Shown one piece after another: positions 27,930 to 37,419 of a stretch of 64,000 bases of DNA (within the stretch, counting starts at the first letter, position 1; every line of letters starts with the position of its first letter). A program made the translations under genes and the position numbers. The stretch is from Hafnia alvei (GTDB lineage: Bacteria > Pseudomonadota > Gammaproteobacteria > Enterobacterales > Enterobacteriaceae). The notes beneath the pieces were generated by a model. It was given only the letters and a program-made list of their open reading frames with translations, was not told the origin of the DNA and made no database searches. Where the stretch lies: assembly GCF_964063325.1 (NCBI RefSeq), contig NZ_OZ061315.1:4278001-4342000 (forward strand), read 5' to 3'.

Positions 27930-28973
27930 TTATTCTTCGCTGAACAAATCACCGCCATGCATATCGATCATTTCCAACGCTTTACCACCACCACGCGCCA
28001 CACAGGTCAGCGGGTCTTCGGCAACAACAACTGGAATACCGGTTTCTTCCATCAGCAGACGGTCTAAGTTGCGCAGCAGTGCGCCACCGCCGGTCAGAAC
28101 CATACCGCGTTCGGAAATATCAGAAGCCAATTCTGGTGGACACTGTTCCAGAGCAACCATCACCGCGCTTACGATGCCGGTCAGAGGCTCTTGCAGAGCT
28201 TCCAGGATTTCGTTGGAATTCAGCGTGAAGCCACGAGGAACACCTTCAGCCAGGTTACGACCACGAACTTCGATTTCGTGAACTTCATCACCTGGGTAAG
28301 CAGAACCGATGCCGTGTTTGATGCGTTCGGCGGTTGCTTCACCAATCAGTGAGCCATAGTTACGACGCACATAATTAATGATAGCTTCATCGAAGCGGTC
28401 ACCACCGATACGTACAGAAGAAGAGTAAACCACGCCATTAAGGGAGATAACGGCCACTTCAGTGGTACCACCACCGATATCCACCACCATTGAGCCGGTA
28501 GCTTCAGAAACTGGCAAGCCTGCGCCAATTGCCGCCGCCATGGGTTCTTCAATCAAGAAGACCTCACGAGCACCTGCGCCCTGCGCAGATTCACGGATTG
28601 CACGACGTTCAACCTGCGTGGCGCCAACCGGCACACACACCAAGACACGCGGACTTGGACGCATAAAGCTGTTGCTATGCACCTGTTTGATAAAGTGCTG
28701 AAGCATTTTTTCAGTCACGAAGAAATCGGCAATAACACCGTCTTTCATTGGACGAATCGCGGCAATATTACCTGGCGTACGGCCCAGCATTTGCTTAGCT
28801 TCATGCCCTACCGCAGCAACGCTTTTTGGAGAGCCTGCGCGGTCCTGACGAATCGCCACTACGGACGGTTCGTTCAATACAATGCCTTGTCCTTTCACAT
28901 AAATCAGGGTATTGGCTGTACCCAAGTCGATGGACAAGTCATTTGAAAACATGCCACGAAATTTCTTAAACAT
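27930..28973 (-). CDS. mreB: Cell-shape actin homologue MreB
   Basis: A 347-aa actin-fold ATPase that forms membrane-associated filaments guiding lateral wall synthesis. The length equals E. coli MreB. ATP-binding motifs are intact: phosphate 1 DLGTANTLIYVKGQG, phosphate 2 VVDIGGGTTEVAVI and adenosine motif GMVLTGGGALLRNL. The N-terminal MFKKFRGMF amphipathic helix binds the membrane. First gene of mreBCD. Confidence 0.98.
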   Translation of the reverse strand: MFKKFRGMFSNDLSIDLGTANTLIYVKGQGIVLNEPSVVAIRQDRAGSPKSVAAVGHEAKQMLGRTPGNIAAIRPMKDGVIADFFVTEKMLQHFIKQVHSNSFMRPSPRVLVCVPVGATQVERRAIRESAQGAGAREVFLIEEPMAAAIGAGLPVSEATGSMVVDIGGGTTEVAVISLNGVVYSSSVRIGGDRFDEAIINYVRRNYGSLIGEATAERIKHGIGSAYPGDEVHEIEVRGRNLAEGVPRGFTLNSNEILEALQEPLTGIVSAVMVALEQCPPELASDISERGMVLTGGGALLRNLDRLLMEETGIPVVVAEDPLTCVARGGGKALEMIDMHGGDLFSEE

Positions 28974-29455
28974 AACTGAAGGATAATCCTGAAAGCTGGG
29001 GGCGAAAAATAAAATCCGCCTACTTTACCAACCACGCGAAGCAGCGACAAGGCGCAAAAACGTCCTACTTCGGTGAAAATTTACACCATGTTTGAGATTC
29101 AATGAATTAGGCCTACAGGTCAGAGAAATAACAGCACAATCTCACCTTCAGCGGCCACAGAAACACCACGCCGGTAATTCGTTGAACGGTAAAACACAGC
29201 ACACATGAGCTTTGAATCTGACCGACAGACAATATTTGACCAATAGACAACCTATTGCATTTGACCAATAGACAACCTATTGCTGAACAGTTTCGATGCA
29301 TTAATGCACCGAATACTGCGGACGGTCTTTTGTATCAATCGGCAGGTGGTCACTAACGTTAGCACCTACCAACTATGAATGACTTGGTCGCGCGCTATTC
29401 TACGTGAATTTCACGCGACAAAAAGGCCAATTTATTGCCGATGTGAATATTTTTT
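28974..29455. other. mreB-csrD intergenic region
   Basis: A 482-bp gap upstream of mreB and downstream of csrD. It must hold the mreB promoter, but I could not choose convincing -35/-10 boxes. It contains a perfect 25-bp tandem duplication, annotated separately. No ORF longer than about 60 codons looks real. Confidence 0.5.
29234..29283 (-). repeat. Perfect 25-bp tandem duplication
   Basis: Two identical adjacent 25-bp units (29234-29258 and 29259-29283), each starting ATTTGACC. Each carries an internal inverted repeat CAATAG...CTATTG. They lie about 260 bp upstream of the mreB start. Confidence 0.85.
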
Positions 29456-31357
29456 TTACACACGACTAACAGGCCTTGGTTTTGCAAAAAAATCTCCTTG
29501 GCCACCGGCGATCCCTTTGTCTTTTAGTACCTGCCATTCTTCTTTAGTTCGCACTCCTGCGGCAAAAACCTGTGCCGACGTGCCTTCACACGCGCCCGTC
29601 AAGCTCTGAACAAACAGCTGATTTTCTACGCGCTTATGGATATTACGAACCAAGCCAGGATGAAGTTTTACCAACGTCACCTGCAATTGCTTGATATAAG
29701 AAGTGCTAACCACTTTGAGTCCCGCTTGAGAAATAACAATGTGGCAACCCAAACCTTGCAGCAAGCGCACGACAGGACGCAAACGGTCAATATGCTGGCT
29801 TACATCTGCTTCAATCAGTTCAAAGAAAATACGCTGGCGAAGCGATTTTTCACTCTGAAGCAGCGTGTCGCGCAGCCAACGTTGAAAACTGCGCTGTAAT
29901 AATGAGTCAATACTAACCGGAAAGGCCAGTTTCTCAGCAGAAAAATGACGCAATAAAGGAATAATCTGAAGCAGCATCTGCCGGTCATAGCTTTCAGCCA
30001 TGCCAAGCTGTTGAACAAGCGGATAATATTCAGCGCTGGGTAGTGCCTGGCTACCGTCGTAAATATAAGGAAGAATATCGTGATGATGCACTTCTCCACT
30101 CACGCTGATCGCTTCTTTTTGCAATAACGTTGGGCCACCTCGCGCAAGCGTTTGTTCTAACAACGTCCGCCACTTCACGCTGCCTCGCACCACTTCCGGC
30201 ACGGGATTACTATCAATAAACCAGCCATTGCTGCCCTGCAGCACTGCGTTGCGTGCGGCTTGCTCGGCCTGATCCATAACCTGCTCGGTGCTTTGCCCAT
30301 AATGATAAAGGCTAATCCCGATATGCAGCACTTCCTCACTATCGATACCATTGGCAGGAGGAATGGCACTTACCGAACTAATTAGCTGTGATGCAAATCC
30401 CTCGGCTTCTTTTAGCGATCGATGAGGAAGCAAAACGGCAAAATTATTTTGGAAATAGCGGGCTAATAGCCCAGATGGATAACGCATGACCGACGTCGAT
30501 AACATATTCACCAGCGAATAGCGGTATTCTTCACGCTCGCGTTTACCTTGTAGACCCGCCATCGATTCCCAATCCGGCACGCGGATCACCATCACCACCC
30601 CGTGTGCTCCTTCATCTTCCAGCTGCGTCGTTAGCTGATTATCAAAAAAGAGACGGTTATTGAGCCCGGTACGAGAGTCCTGCGCCGCAAAGGCGCGGAT
30701 CAAGGTATCCACACGGCCGCGCTCTTCTCGAGCATCGGCAAGGTCTGAAAGCAGACGATCGATGGCGCTGCTGGCGTTAGGCGGAAACTCATGCACGTCG
30801 CCACGCACCGCATTTTCACGTTCACCACCCAAGATTTTACGCGCTCGCCGTTCTAGCTTTTCAAGTCCCAGCGTTTGTTCACGTAGCCAGCGATAGCTAA
30901 ATAGCAGCACCAAAACCATCAGACCAATAGAAACCGTCACGGGGAACATGGTTTCCAGTGAACGCGTATAGCTAGCCGTGGGATCGATATACGCCATTTT
31001 TAGGCTATAACCTGGATGGTGCATTAAAGGCGCTTCAACATAGCGCTGATTAATCAGAGTATCCCACGCGTTGTAGGTGGTCGGTAATTTAAGCTGATAG
31101 ACCTGATGAGAATTATTCTGAATGATGATTTCATTCACGCCAGATGAGCGCATCACCACCGGCAGCCATTTTTTGATAATGCTGCGTTGCTCGGTCAACA
31201 AAAGCTGATCAATAGTCGTGGCGAGTGCATTAAGCTGGTTTTCAGCTCGATGATGGCTTTGATTGAAAAAACTGTATGTACTTCCCAGCAACATAAGCAA
31301 CATCGCCAATGCAACTAAGACCGTAATAAATGCAAACAACTTGGTTGTGATACGCAT
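29456..31357 (-). CDS. csrD: RNase E specificity factor CsrD (degenerate GGDEF/EAL)
   Basis: A 633-aa membrane protein (E. coli 646). It has a TM helix at about 10-30, a periplasmic segment, and a second TM at about 137-155. A HAMP-like/coiled stretch, a degenerate GGDEF domain (about 220-375) and a degenerate EAL domain (about 395-625) follow. The EAL region begins LPSAEYYPLVQQLG rather than carrying a proper E-A-L triad, as expected for CsrD, which does not make or degrade c-di-GMP. In E. coli it targets the CsrB/CsrC RNAs for RNase E decay, which frees CsrA. Placement upstream of mreB is conserved. Confidence 0.95.
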   Translation of the reverse strand: MRITTKLFAFITVLVALAMLLMLLGSTYSFFNQSHHRAENQLNALATTIDQLLLTEQRSIIKKWLPVVMRSSGVNEIIIQNNSHQVYQLKLPTTYNAWDTLINQRYVEAPLMHHPGYSLKMAYIDPTASYTRSLETMFPVTVSIGLMVLVLLFSYRWLREQTLGLEKLERRARKILGGERENAVRGDVHEFPPNASSAIDRLLSDLADAREERGRVDTLIRAFAAQDSRTGLNNRLFFDNQLTTQLEDEGAHGVVMVIRVPDWESMAGLQGKREREEYRYSLVNMLSTSVMRYPSGLLARYFQNNFAVLLPHRSLKEAEGFASQLISSVSAIPPANGIDSEEVLHIGISLYHYGQSTEQVMDQAEQAARNAVLQGSNGWFIDSNPVPEVVRGSVKWRTLLEQTLARGGPTLLQKEAISVSGEVHHHDILPYIYDGSQALPSAEYYPLVQQLGMAESYDRQMLLQIIPLLRHFSAEKLAFPVSIDSLLQRSFQRWLRDTLLQSEKSLRQRIFFELIEADVSQHIDRLRPVVRLLQGLGCHIVISQAGLKVVSTSYIKQLQVTLVKLHPGLVRNIHKRVENQLFVQSLTGACEGTSAQVFAAGVRTKEEWQVLKDKGIAGGQGDFFAKPRPVSRV

Positions 31358-31614
31358 CCCTGTCAGTACCCACCTATATAATGTAACTTAGCCGTAAATT
31401 TGGCTCCCAAGCGCCTTTCCATTGCGCACATCAACATCCTAAGAGCTTCATTGCTCTATATCAAAGACAACTTTTGAAATTATTCACACACTGATTAATC
31501 TATTAGCATAGCGAATTCCTAATTAATCTGAGACGACTTTTGTCAATGAATGAGGCGTCTCACGGTATTTTCTCGATCTTTTGGCAATTTAATGACCTCA
31601 ACGAGGGCTCCCGA

Positions 31615-32592
31615 ATGAAAGCTTTAGTGCTTGAACAAATTGATGGCAAAACCGTTGCCAATATTCAGACTCTGAAAACTGACGATCTCCCCGCGGGAGA
31701 TGTTCTCGTTGATGTCCAGTGGTCCAGCCTTAACTATAAAGACGCACTGGCGATCACCGGTAAAGGCAAAATTATCCGTAATTTCCCGATGGTTCCCGGC
31801 ATTGATTTTGCGGGTACCGTCCATCATAGCGAAGATCCGCGTTTCCATATTGGTCAATCCGTGATCCTCACAGGATGGGGCGTGGGAGAAAATCATTGGG
31901 GCGGCTTATCTGAACAGGCTCGTGTCAACAGTGAGTGGCTCGTTGCATTACCTCAAGGATTGGATGCACGTAAGGCCATGATTATTGGTACCGCTGGTTT
32001 TACCGCCATGCTGTGCGTTATGGCTCTGGAAGAGGGTGGTGTGACACCGGAAAGCGGTGAAATTCTGGTTACAGGCGCCAGCGGTGGCGTGGGCAGTACC
32101 GCCATTGCGTTGCTGACTCGCTTGGGCTATCACGTTGTTGCCGTGAGCGGTCGTGATAGTAATGAAGAATATTTAAAATCGCTGGGCGCAGAGCGTGTTC
32201 TGCCGCGCAGTGAGTTCACCGCCGACAGTCGACCATTAGAGAAACAAATTTGGGCTGGTGCGATTGATACCGTTGGCGACAAAGTGCTGGCGAAAGTCTT
32301 AGCTCAAATGGATTACAACAGTACGGTTGCTGCCTGTGGGTTAGCCGGTGGTTATCAGTTACCCACAACCGTGATGCCATTCATTTTGCGTAATGTACGT
32401 TTGCAAGGTGTTGATTCCGTCATGACGCCACACCAGCGCCGCACCCAAGCATGGGAACGTTTGGCTGATTTACTGCCAGAAAGTTTCTATGAACACGCAT
32501 CGACGGAAGTCGCACTGGAAAAAGCCGCAGAAGCCGCCGCTGCATTGATTGATAACAAAGTAACAGGCCGAACCTTAGTGAAAGTTCGCTAA
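31615..32592 (+). CDS. acuI: Acrylyl-CoA reductase AcuI (YhdH)
   Basis: An NADPH-dependent medium-chain dehydrogenase/reductase that reduces acryloyl-CoA to propionyl-CoA. I chose the ATG at 31615 (MKALVLEQ), giving 325 aa as in the family (324). The in-frame ATG further upstream at 31540 would add 25 residues with no family counterpart. GAGGG stands before the chosen start. The Rossmann motif TGASGGVGSTA is about residues 153-163, and no structural zinc Cys cluster is present. It is divergent from csrD, as in E. coli. Confidence 0.94.
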   Translation: MKALVLEQIDGKTVANIQTLKTDDLPAGDVLVDVQWSSLNYKDALAITGKGKIIRNFPMVPGIDFAGTVHHSEDPRFHIGQSVILTGWGVGENHWGGLSEQARVNSEWLVALPQGLDARKAMIIGTAGFTAMLCVMALEEGGVTPESGEILVTGASGGVGSTAIALLTRLGYHVVAVSGRDSNEEYLKSLGAERVLPRSEFTADSRPLEKQIWAGAIDTVGDKVLAKVLAQMDYNSTVAACGLAGGYQLPTTVMPFILRNVRLQGVDSVMTPHQRRTQAWERLADLLPESFYEHASTEVALEKAAEAAAALIDNKVTGRTLVKVR

Positions 32593-32621
32593 GCACCTCT
32601 TTTTCTATCTAACGCCAAACA

Positions 32622-32649
32622 GTTCCCTCTCCAGCCAAAGAGAGGGAAC
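32622..32649 (+). terminator. Hairpin after acuI
   Basis: GTTCCCTCT (32622-32630) and AGAGGGAAC (32641-32649) form a perfect nine-base stem 30 bases after the acuI stop. No T-run follows, so it is only a possible terminator. Confidence 0.4.
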
Positions 32650-32754
32650 AATCACTATTTATAACAATTTCGTGATATTCCTCCATTACGCGCAATTCCT
32701 GCCATCATGTTTTTCAACAGCGACGATAATTAAGAAAAACAAGAGGCATCGATC

Positions 32755-33756
32755 ATGACTAAATTTCCAAGATTCACTGAATCAGATGTCACGCCGGAGA
32801 GCGTGTTTCAGCAACGCCGCAGCGTGCTCAAGGCATTAGGCATTACCGCTGCATCTTTAGCACTTCCTCATGCCGCTCAAGCCGACCTTCTCTCGTGGTT
32901 TAAAGGCCACGATCGCCCAGCGGCTCCGGCTGGCAAAGCGTTGAAATTTACCCAACCGGCTGAGTACCAAGCAAAGCTCGCACTCACGCCGGAAGACAAG
33001 GTGACTGGCTATAACAATTTTTATGAGTTCGGCCTAGATAAAGCCGATCCCGCCGCCAATGCCGGAACATTAAAAACCGAAGGCTGGAAAATTCGCATCG
33101 ACGGCGAAGTCGCCAAGCCGCTCACGCTCGATATGGACGACATTTATAAGCACTTCGCCTTAGAAGAACGAATTTATCGGATGCGCTGCGTTGAGGCTTG
33201 GTCGATGGTGGTGCCGTGGGTAGGGTTTGAGCTGGGAAAATTGCTAAAAATGGCGGAACCCACCAGCAAAGCTCGCTACGTGGCGTTTCAAACCATTTAT
33301 GACCCTGACAACATGCCGGGGCAAAAAGATCGTTTTATCGGCGGTGGGCTTAAATATCCCTACATTGAAGGTCTGCGTTTAGATGAAGCAATGCATCCAC
33401 TCACCATGATCACCACGGGCGTTTACGGTAAAGCGCTACCGCCACAAAACGGTGCCCCTCTGCGCCTTACCGTGCCGTGGAAATATGGATTCAAAGGGAT
33501 TAAGTCGATTGTCAGTATCCGCTTAACTCACGATGAGCCGCCGACAACCTGGAATGCCAGCGCACCGGACGAATATGGCTTCTATGCCAACGTGAATCCA
33601 CACGTCGATCATCCGCGCTGGTCACAGGCCAGCGAACGTTTTATTGGCTCAGGCGGCATTTTGGACGTTAAACGCCAGCCAACACTGCTTTTTAATGGCT
33701 ATGCCGATCAGGTCGCATCGCTCTATCAAGGTATGGATCTCAGGAAATTTTTCTAA
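32755..33756 (+). CDS. msrP: Periplasmic methionine-sulfoxide reductase catalytic subunit MsrP
   Basis: A molybdenum-cofactor enzyme (YedY) that repairs oxidised methionine in periplasmic proteins. The twin-arginine signal is plain: QQRRSVLKALG with RR at 21-22, hydrophobic stretch, and cleavage near AQA at 43. The molybdenum-ligating cysteine is Cys145 in YRMRCVEAWSM. At 333 aa it matches E. coli (334). Next to msrQ, with which it forms a two-gene unit. In Yersinia-like genomes msrPQ sits here between acuI and aroQ; in E. coli it is elsewhere. Confidence 0.96.
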   Translation: MTKFPRFTESDVTPESVFQQRRSVLKALGITAASLALPHAAQADLLSWFKGHDRPAAPAGKALKFTQPAEYQAKLALTPEDKVTGYNNFYEFGLDKADPAANAGTLKTEGWKIRIDGEVAKPLTLDMDDIYKHFALEERIYRMRCVEAWSMVVPWVGFELGKLLKMAEPTSKARYVAFQTIYDPDNMPGQKDRFIGGGLKYPYIEGLRLDEAMHPLTMITTGVYGKALPPQNGAPLRLTVPWKYGFKGIKSIVSIRLTHDEPPTTWNASAPDEYGFYANVNPHVDHPRWSQASERFIGSGGILDVKRQPTLLFNGYADQVASLYQGMDLRKFF

Positions 33757-33814
33757 CCCAATGTGCCCAAGATGATTCATTAGGGGTCAATAGTTCGAGG
33801 TCAAAAGCCCAAAC

Positions 33815-34414
33815 ATGAAAAGACTCACGCTCAAACAGATAAAGATAGTCAAAGTGCTGATCTGGCTAGCGGCGAGCCTGCCGCTGCTCTGGTTAATATT
33901 CGCGACCACACAGGGGCTACTGAGTGCCGATCCCGCTAAAGATATTCAGCATTTCACCGGCAGAATGGCGCTAAAACTGCTGCTGGCCACCCTGCTTATT
34001 TCTCCGCTGGCGCGCTACGGAAAACAACCGTTGCTGATTCGCTGCCGCCGTTTGCTCGGAGTTTGGTGTTTTGTTTGGGCATCAATTCACTTAGCCAGCT
34101 ATACAATTCTGGAACTTGGGTTAGACTTCACCCTGCTGGGCAGTGAGTTGATCAAGCGACCTTATCTCACCTTAGGTATCATCAGTTGGCTGATTTTATT
34201 TGCTTTAACGGTGACATCCACCCAGTGGGCAATGCGAAAAATGGGTTCTGGCTGGCAGAAATTACATAATTTTGTCTATATTGTGGCCATCCTAGCGCCG
34301 ATTCACTACCTGTGGTCGGTGAAAACGCTCTCACCATTGCCTATTTTTTATGCGATTGGAGCGATTATATTGTTAGCATTCCGTTATCAGAAAATTCGCC
34401 AATGGTGGCGGTAA
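33815..34414 (+). CDS. msrQ: Heme-binding membrane subunit MsrQ
   Basis: A 199-aa integral membrane protein (YedZ family) with six predicted TM helices; it passes electrons from the respiratory chain to MsrP. Conserved His residues that can ligate heme b are visible in the TM segments (IQHFTGRMAL, WASIHLASY, KLHNFVYIVAILAPIHYLW). It starts 58 bp after msrP. Confidence 0.95.
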   Translation: MKRLTLKQIKIVKVLIWLAASLPLLWLIFATTQGLLSADPAKDIQHFTGRMALKLLLATLLISPLARYGKQPLLIRCRRLLGVWCFVWASIHLASYTILELGLDFTLLGSELIKRPYLTLGIISWLILFALTVTSTQWAMRKMGSGWQKLHNFVYIVAILAPIHYLWSVKTLSPLPIFYAIGAIILLAFRYQKIRQWWR

Positions 34415-34538
34415 CGGTTGGAACTTATTAGTATTTTTCTATCCAAATTCATTCAACGTGTTTCTATCTAGCGAAGTTGGTAGTTGAATATCTTCGCTGA
34501 TTCGACCAGTATTTAGCTGCTAATTGCCACGAAATCAT

Positions 34539-34544
34539 TATAAT
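34539..34544 (+). promoter_or_regulatory. Candidate -10 box upstream of aroQ
   Basis: A perfect TATAAT lies 112 bases before the aroQ start. No good -35 box stands 16-18 bases upstream, so this is only a candidate for the aroQ-accBC transcript. Confidence 0.35.
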
Positions 34545-34655
34545 GCCCGACCTTATACGCAGATCTGTGCCACAAATTGACACAGAAAAGGTGACAAGTC
34601 GGTGACATAGGGTTATTTTGACGATGATCGTCTGATTGCCGGAGATAGCAGCACA

Positions 34656-35108
34656 ATGGCAGATAAGTTCAACATTTTGCTTTTAAACGGTCCTAACCTG
34701 AATTTGTTAGGAACACGTGAGCCAGACAAATACGGCAGCACCACGTTGCCAGAAATTGTCAGCCATTTAGAACAGGCCGCCGATGCGCTGAACGTTTCAC
34801 TCAGTCATTTGCAGTCTAATGCTGAATTTGAGCTTATCGATCGTATTCATGCTGCCCGAGGCAACACGGACTTCATTCTGATCAACCCTGCGGCATTTAC
34901 GCATACCAGCGTAGCACTCCGCGATGCACTATTGGCAGTTCAAATCCCGTTTATCGAGATCCATCTGTCAAACGTGCACGCACGCGAGCCTTTTCGTCAT
35001 CACTCCTATCTGTCCGATATCGCTATTGGTGTTATCTGCGGCTTGGGTGCAGATGGATACGAATTCGCCCTGCAGGCGGCAGTTAACCGCCTGAAAAAAT
35101 TTAACTAA
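34656..35108 (+). CDS. aroQ: Type II 3-dehydroquinate dehydratase
   Basis: It converts 3-dehydroquinate to 3-dehydroshikimate in the shikimate pathway. The 150-aa dodecameric type II enzyme shows the catalytic N-terminal motif LLNGPNLNLLGTREPDKYG, with the active Tyr in DKYG, and the conserved IEIHLSNVHAREPFRHHS segment with the catalytic His. E. coli lacks AroQ and uses AroD, whereas Yersinia- and Hafnia-like genomes carry aroQ before accB. Confidence 0.96.
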   Translation: MADKFNILLLNGPNLNLLGTREPDKYGSTTLPEIVSHLEQAADALNVSLSHLQSNAEFELIDRIHAARGNTDFILINPAAFTHTSVALRDALLAVQIPFIEIHLSNVHAREPFRHHSYLSDIAIGVICGLGADGYEFALQAAVNRLKKFN

Positions 35109-35200
35109 GGATGTCATCCCGGTCGATCCGAACCTAGGGTTTAGATTCAGACGGATGAGCATCTATATTCTACGTAACAACAAAGAGTACGGAATCACAC

Positions 35201-35659
35201 ATGGATATTCGTAAAATCAAAAAACTGATCGAACTGGTTGAAGAATCTGGCATTTCTGAGCTGGAAATCTCTGAAGGTGAAGAATCAGTACGCATTAGTC
35301 GTGCCCCAGCAGCAGGCAGCATGCCTATGATGCAGCCTTACTATGCAGCACCTGCGCAAGCGGCAGCTCCAGTAGCAGCAGCGCCTGCAGCAGCACCTGT
35401 AGCAGAAGCTCCGGCAGCGATTAGCGGTCACATTGTACGTTCTCCGATGGTCGGTACTTTCTACCGTACTCCAAGCCCAGATGCGAAAGCGTTTGTTGAA
35501 GTGGGCCAAAAAGTAAATGTTGGCGATCCACTGTGCATCGTAGAAGCAATGAAAATGATGAACCAGATTGAAGCCGACAAATCCGGTGTGGTGAAAGCCA
35601 TCCTGCTGGAAAACGGCCAACCGGTTGAATTTGACGAGCCTCTGGTCGTCATCGAATAA
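35201..35659 (+). CDS. accB: Biotin carboxyl carrier protein AccB
   Basis: Carries biotin for acetyl-CoA carboxylase. The 152-aa protein has an N-terminal domain (1-35), an Ala/Pro-rich linker (36-73) and the biotinyl domain with the attachment site Lys118 in EAMKMM. The TPSPDAKAF thumb loop typical of E. coli-type BCCP is present. accC follows by 11 bp. E. coli AccB autoregulates accBC; a similar control is possible but not visible in the 92-bp leader. Confidence 0.97.
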   Translation: MDIRKIKKLIELVEESGISELEISEGEESVRISRAPAAGSMPMMQPYYAAPAQAAAPVAAAPAAAPVAEAPAAISGHIVRSPMVGTFYRTPSPDAKAFVEVGQKVNVGDPLCIVEAMKMMNQIEADKSGVVKAILLENGQPVEFDEPLVVIE

Positions 35660-35670
35660 CGAGGCGAGTC

Positions 35671-37020
35671 ATGCTAGATAAAATTGTTATCGCCAACCGT
35701 GGTGAAATTGCCCTGCGTATCCTGCGCGCTTGTAAAGAGCTGGGAATTAAAACCGTAGCAGTTCACTCCACGGCTGACCGCGATCTAAAACACGTGCTGC
35801 TGGCAGACGAAACCGTCTGTATCGGCCCTGCACAGTCAGTCAAAAGCTATTTAAATATCCCTGCAATTATCTCTGCGGCTGAAATTACTGGCGCAGTGGC
35901 GATTCACCCGGGTTATGGCTTCCTGTCTGAAAACGCCGACTTTGCTGAGCAAATCGAGCGTTCTGGCTTTATCTTTATCGGCCCACGCGCTGAAACTATC
36001 CGCCTGATGGGTGACAAAGTTTCCGCGATTAGCGCGATGAAAAAAGCAGGTGTTCCGTGCGTACCGGGTTCTGACGGCCCATTGGGCGACGATATGGTGA
36101 AGAACAAAGCCATCGCCAAACGCATCGGTTACCCAGTGATCATCAAAGCCTCTGGCGGCGGCGGCGGACGCGGTATGCGTGTTGTTCGCGGTGATAAAGA
36201 TCTGGAACAATCCATTATCATGACGAAAGCGGAAGCCAAAGCGGCTTTCAACAACGACATGGTTTACATGGAGAAGTATCTGGAAAACCCACGCCACATC
36301 GAAATTCAGGTGCTGGCAGACGGTCAAGGCAACGCGATCTATCTGGCTGAACGTGACTGCTCGATGCAGCGTCGTCACCAGAAAGTGGTCGAAGAAGCAC
36401 CAGCACCAGGCATCACGCCTGAACTACGTCGCTACATCGGCGAACGTTGTTCTAAAGCTTGTGTAGATATCAACTACCGCGGCGCAGGTACTTTCGAGTT
36501 CCTGTTCGAAAACGGCGAGTTCTATTTCATCGAAATGAACACCCGTATTCAGGTTGAACATCCAGTGACCGAAATGATCACCGGCGTCGATCTGATTAAA
36601 GAACAGCTGCGCATCGCTGCAGGACAGCCTCTGTCTATCAAACAGCACGAAGTTCAGGTTCGCGGTCATGCGGTAGAATGCCGTATCAACGCCGAAGACT
36701 CTGATACCTTCCTGCCAAGCCCGGGTAAAATTACGCGCTTCCACGCACCGGGTGGCTTTGGCGTTCGTTGGGAATCCCATATCTACGCGGGCTACACTGT
36801 ACCTCCGTACTATGATTCCATGATTGGTAAGCTTATCTGCTACGGTGAAAACCGTGACGTGGCTATCGCTCGCATGAAGAATGCGTTAGCGGAACTGATC
36901 ATCGACGGCATCAAAACCAACGTTGAGCTGCAACAAAAGATTATGAGTGACGAGAACTTCCAACACGGCGGTACCAACATTCATTATCTGGAGAAAAAAC
37001 TCGGTTTGCAGGAAAAATAA
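35671..37020 (+). CDS. accC: Biotin carboxylase AccC
   Basis: An ATP-grasp enzyme that carboxylates the biotin on AccB. The length is 449 aa, as in E. coli. Visible features are the Gly-rich loop KASGGGGGRGMRVV, the active-site segment FEFLFENGEFYFIEMNTRIQVEHPVTE and the biotin-binding Arg region. RBS CGAGGCGAG precedes the ATG. A strong terminator follows the stop. Confidence 0.98.
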   Translation: MLDKIVIANRGEIALRILRACKELGIKTVAVHSTADRDLKHVLLADETVCIGPAQSVKSYLNIPAIISAAEITGAVAIHPGYGFLSENADFAEQIERSGFIFIGPRAETIRLMGDKVSAISAMKKAGVPCVPGSDGPLGDDMVKNKAIAKRIGYPVIIKASGGGGGRGMRVVRGDKDLEQSIIMTKAEAKAAFNNDMVYMEKYLENPRHIEIQVLADGQGNAIYLAERDCSMQRRHQKVVEEAPAPGITPELRRYIGERCSKACVDINYRGAGTFEFLFENGEFYFIEMNTRIQVEHPVTEMITGVDLIKEQLRIAAGQPLSIKQHEVQVRGHAVECRINAEDSDTFLPSPGKITRFHAPGGFGVRWESHIYAGYTVPPYYDSMIGKLICYGENRDVAIARMKNALAELIIDGIKTNVELQQKIMSDENFQHGGTNIHYLEKKLGLQEK

Positions 37021-37043
37021 CTGCACGTGAGTTTTAGCTCCCT

Positions 37044-37069
37044 AAAAAGGCCGGGTAACCGGCCTTTTT
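37044..37069 (+). terminator. accBC terminator
   Basis: AAAAAGGCCGG and CCGGCCTTTTT pair perfectly around a GTAA loop, followed by GCTTTTT. A textbook intrinsic terminator 23 bases after accC. Confidence 0.93.
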
Positions 37070-37176
37070 GCTTTTTAGCTGCCGAATCGTCCGGAGAAAC
37101 GATAACGCTGCATAAAAATTGGGGTTGCCGTAAAATCCCGTACCTTCTGACTTTTATTCAAACAGGGGAGATCCCC

Positions 37177-37419
37177 ATGGATGCACGCTTTTCGCAGGCG
37201 AACCGTGAAGCACGCTGGGCTTTGTGGCTAACCATTGCTTATATGGTGCTATGGATCGCTGCCGCATATATCCCAAACAACTTACAGGGCATAACAGGAT
37301 TACCACACTGGTTTGAAATGGCCTGTTTACTGTTGCCGCTGGTGTTTATTTTGCTGTGCTGGGCGATGGTTCGCCTGATTTTTAAAGACATACCTTTAGG
37401 GAACAATGATGCAGACTGA
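37177..37419 (+). CDS. yhdT: Small inner-membrane protein YhdT (DUF997)
   Basis: An 80-aa protein with two TM helices (about 12-32 and 45-68). I chose the ATG at 37177 (MDARFSQANREARWAL): the RBS AGGGGAG stands seven bases upstream and the length equals E. coli YhdT (80). The frame is open upstream but those residues lie across the accC terminator. It overlaps panF by about 11 bases, and the pair is co-translated. YhdT-like proteins are found with sodium/pantothenate symporters as a possible accessory subunit. Confidence 0.9.
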   Translation: MDARFSQANREARWALWLTIAYMVLWIAAAYIPNNLQGITGLPHWFEMACLLLPLVFILLCWAMVRLIFKDIPLGNNDAD

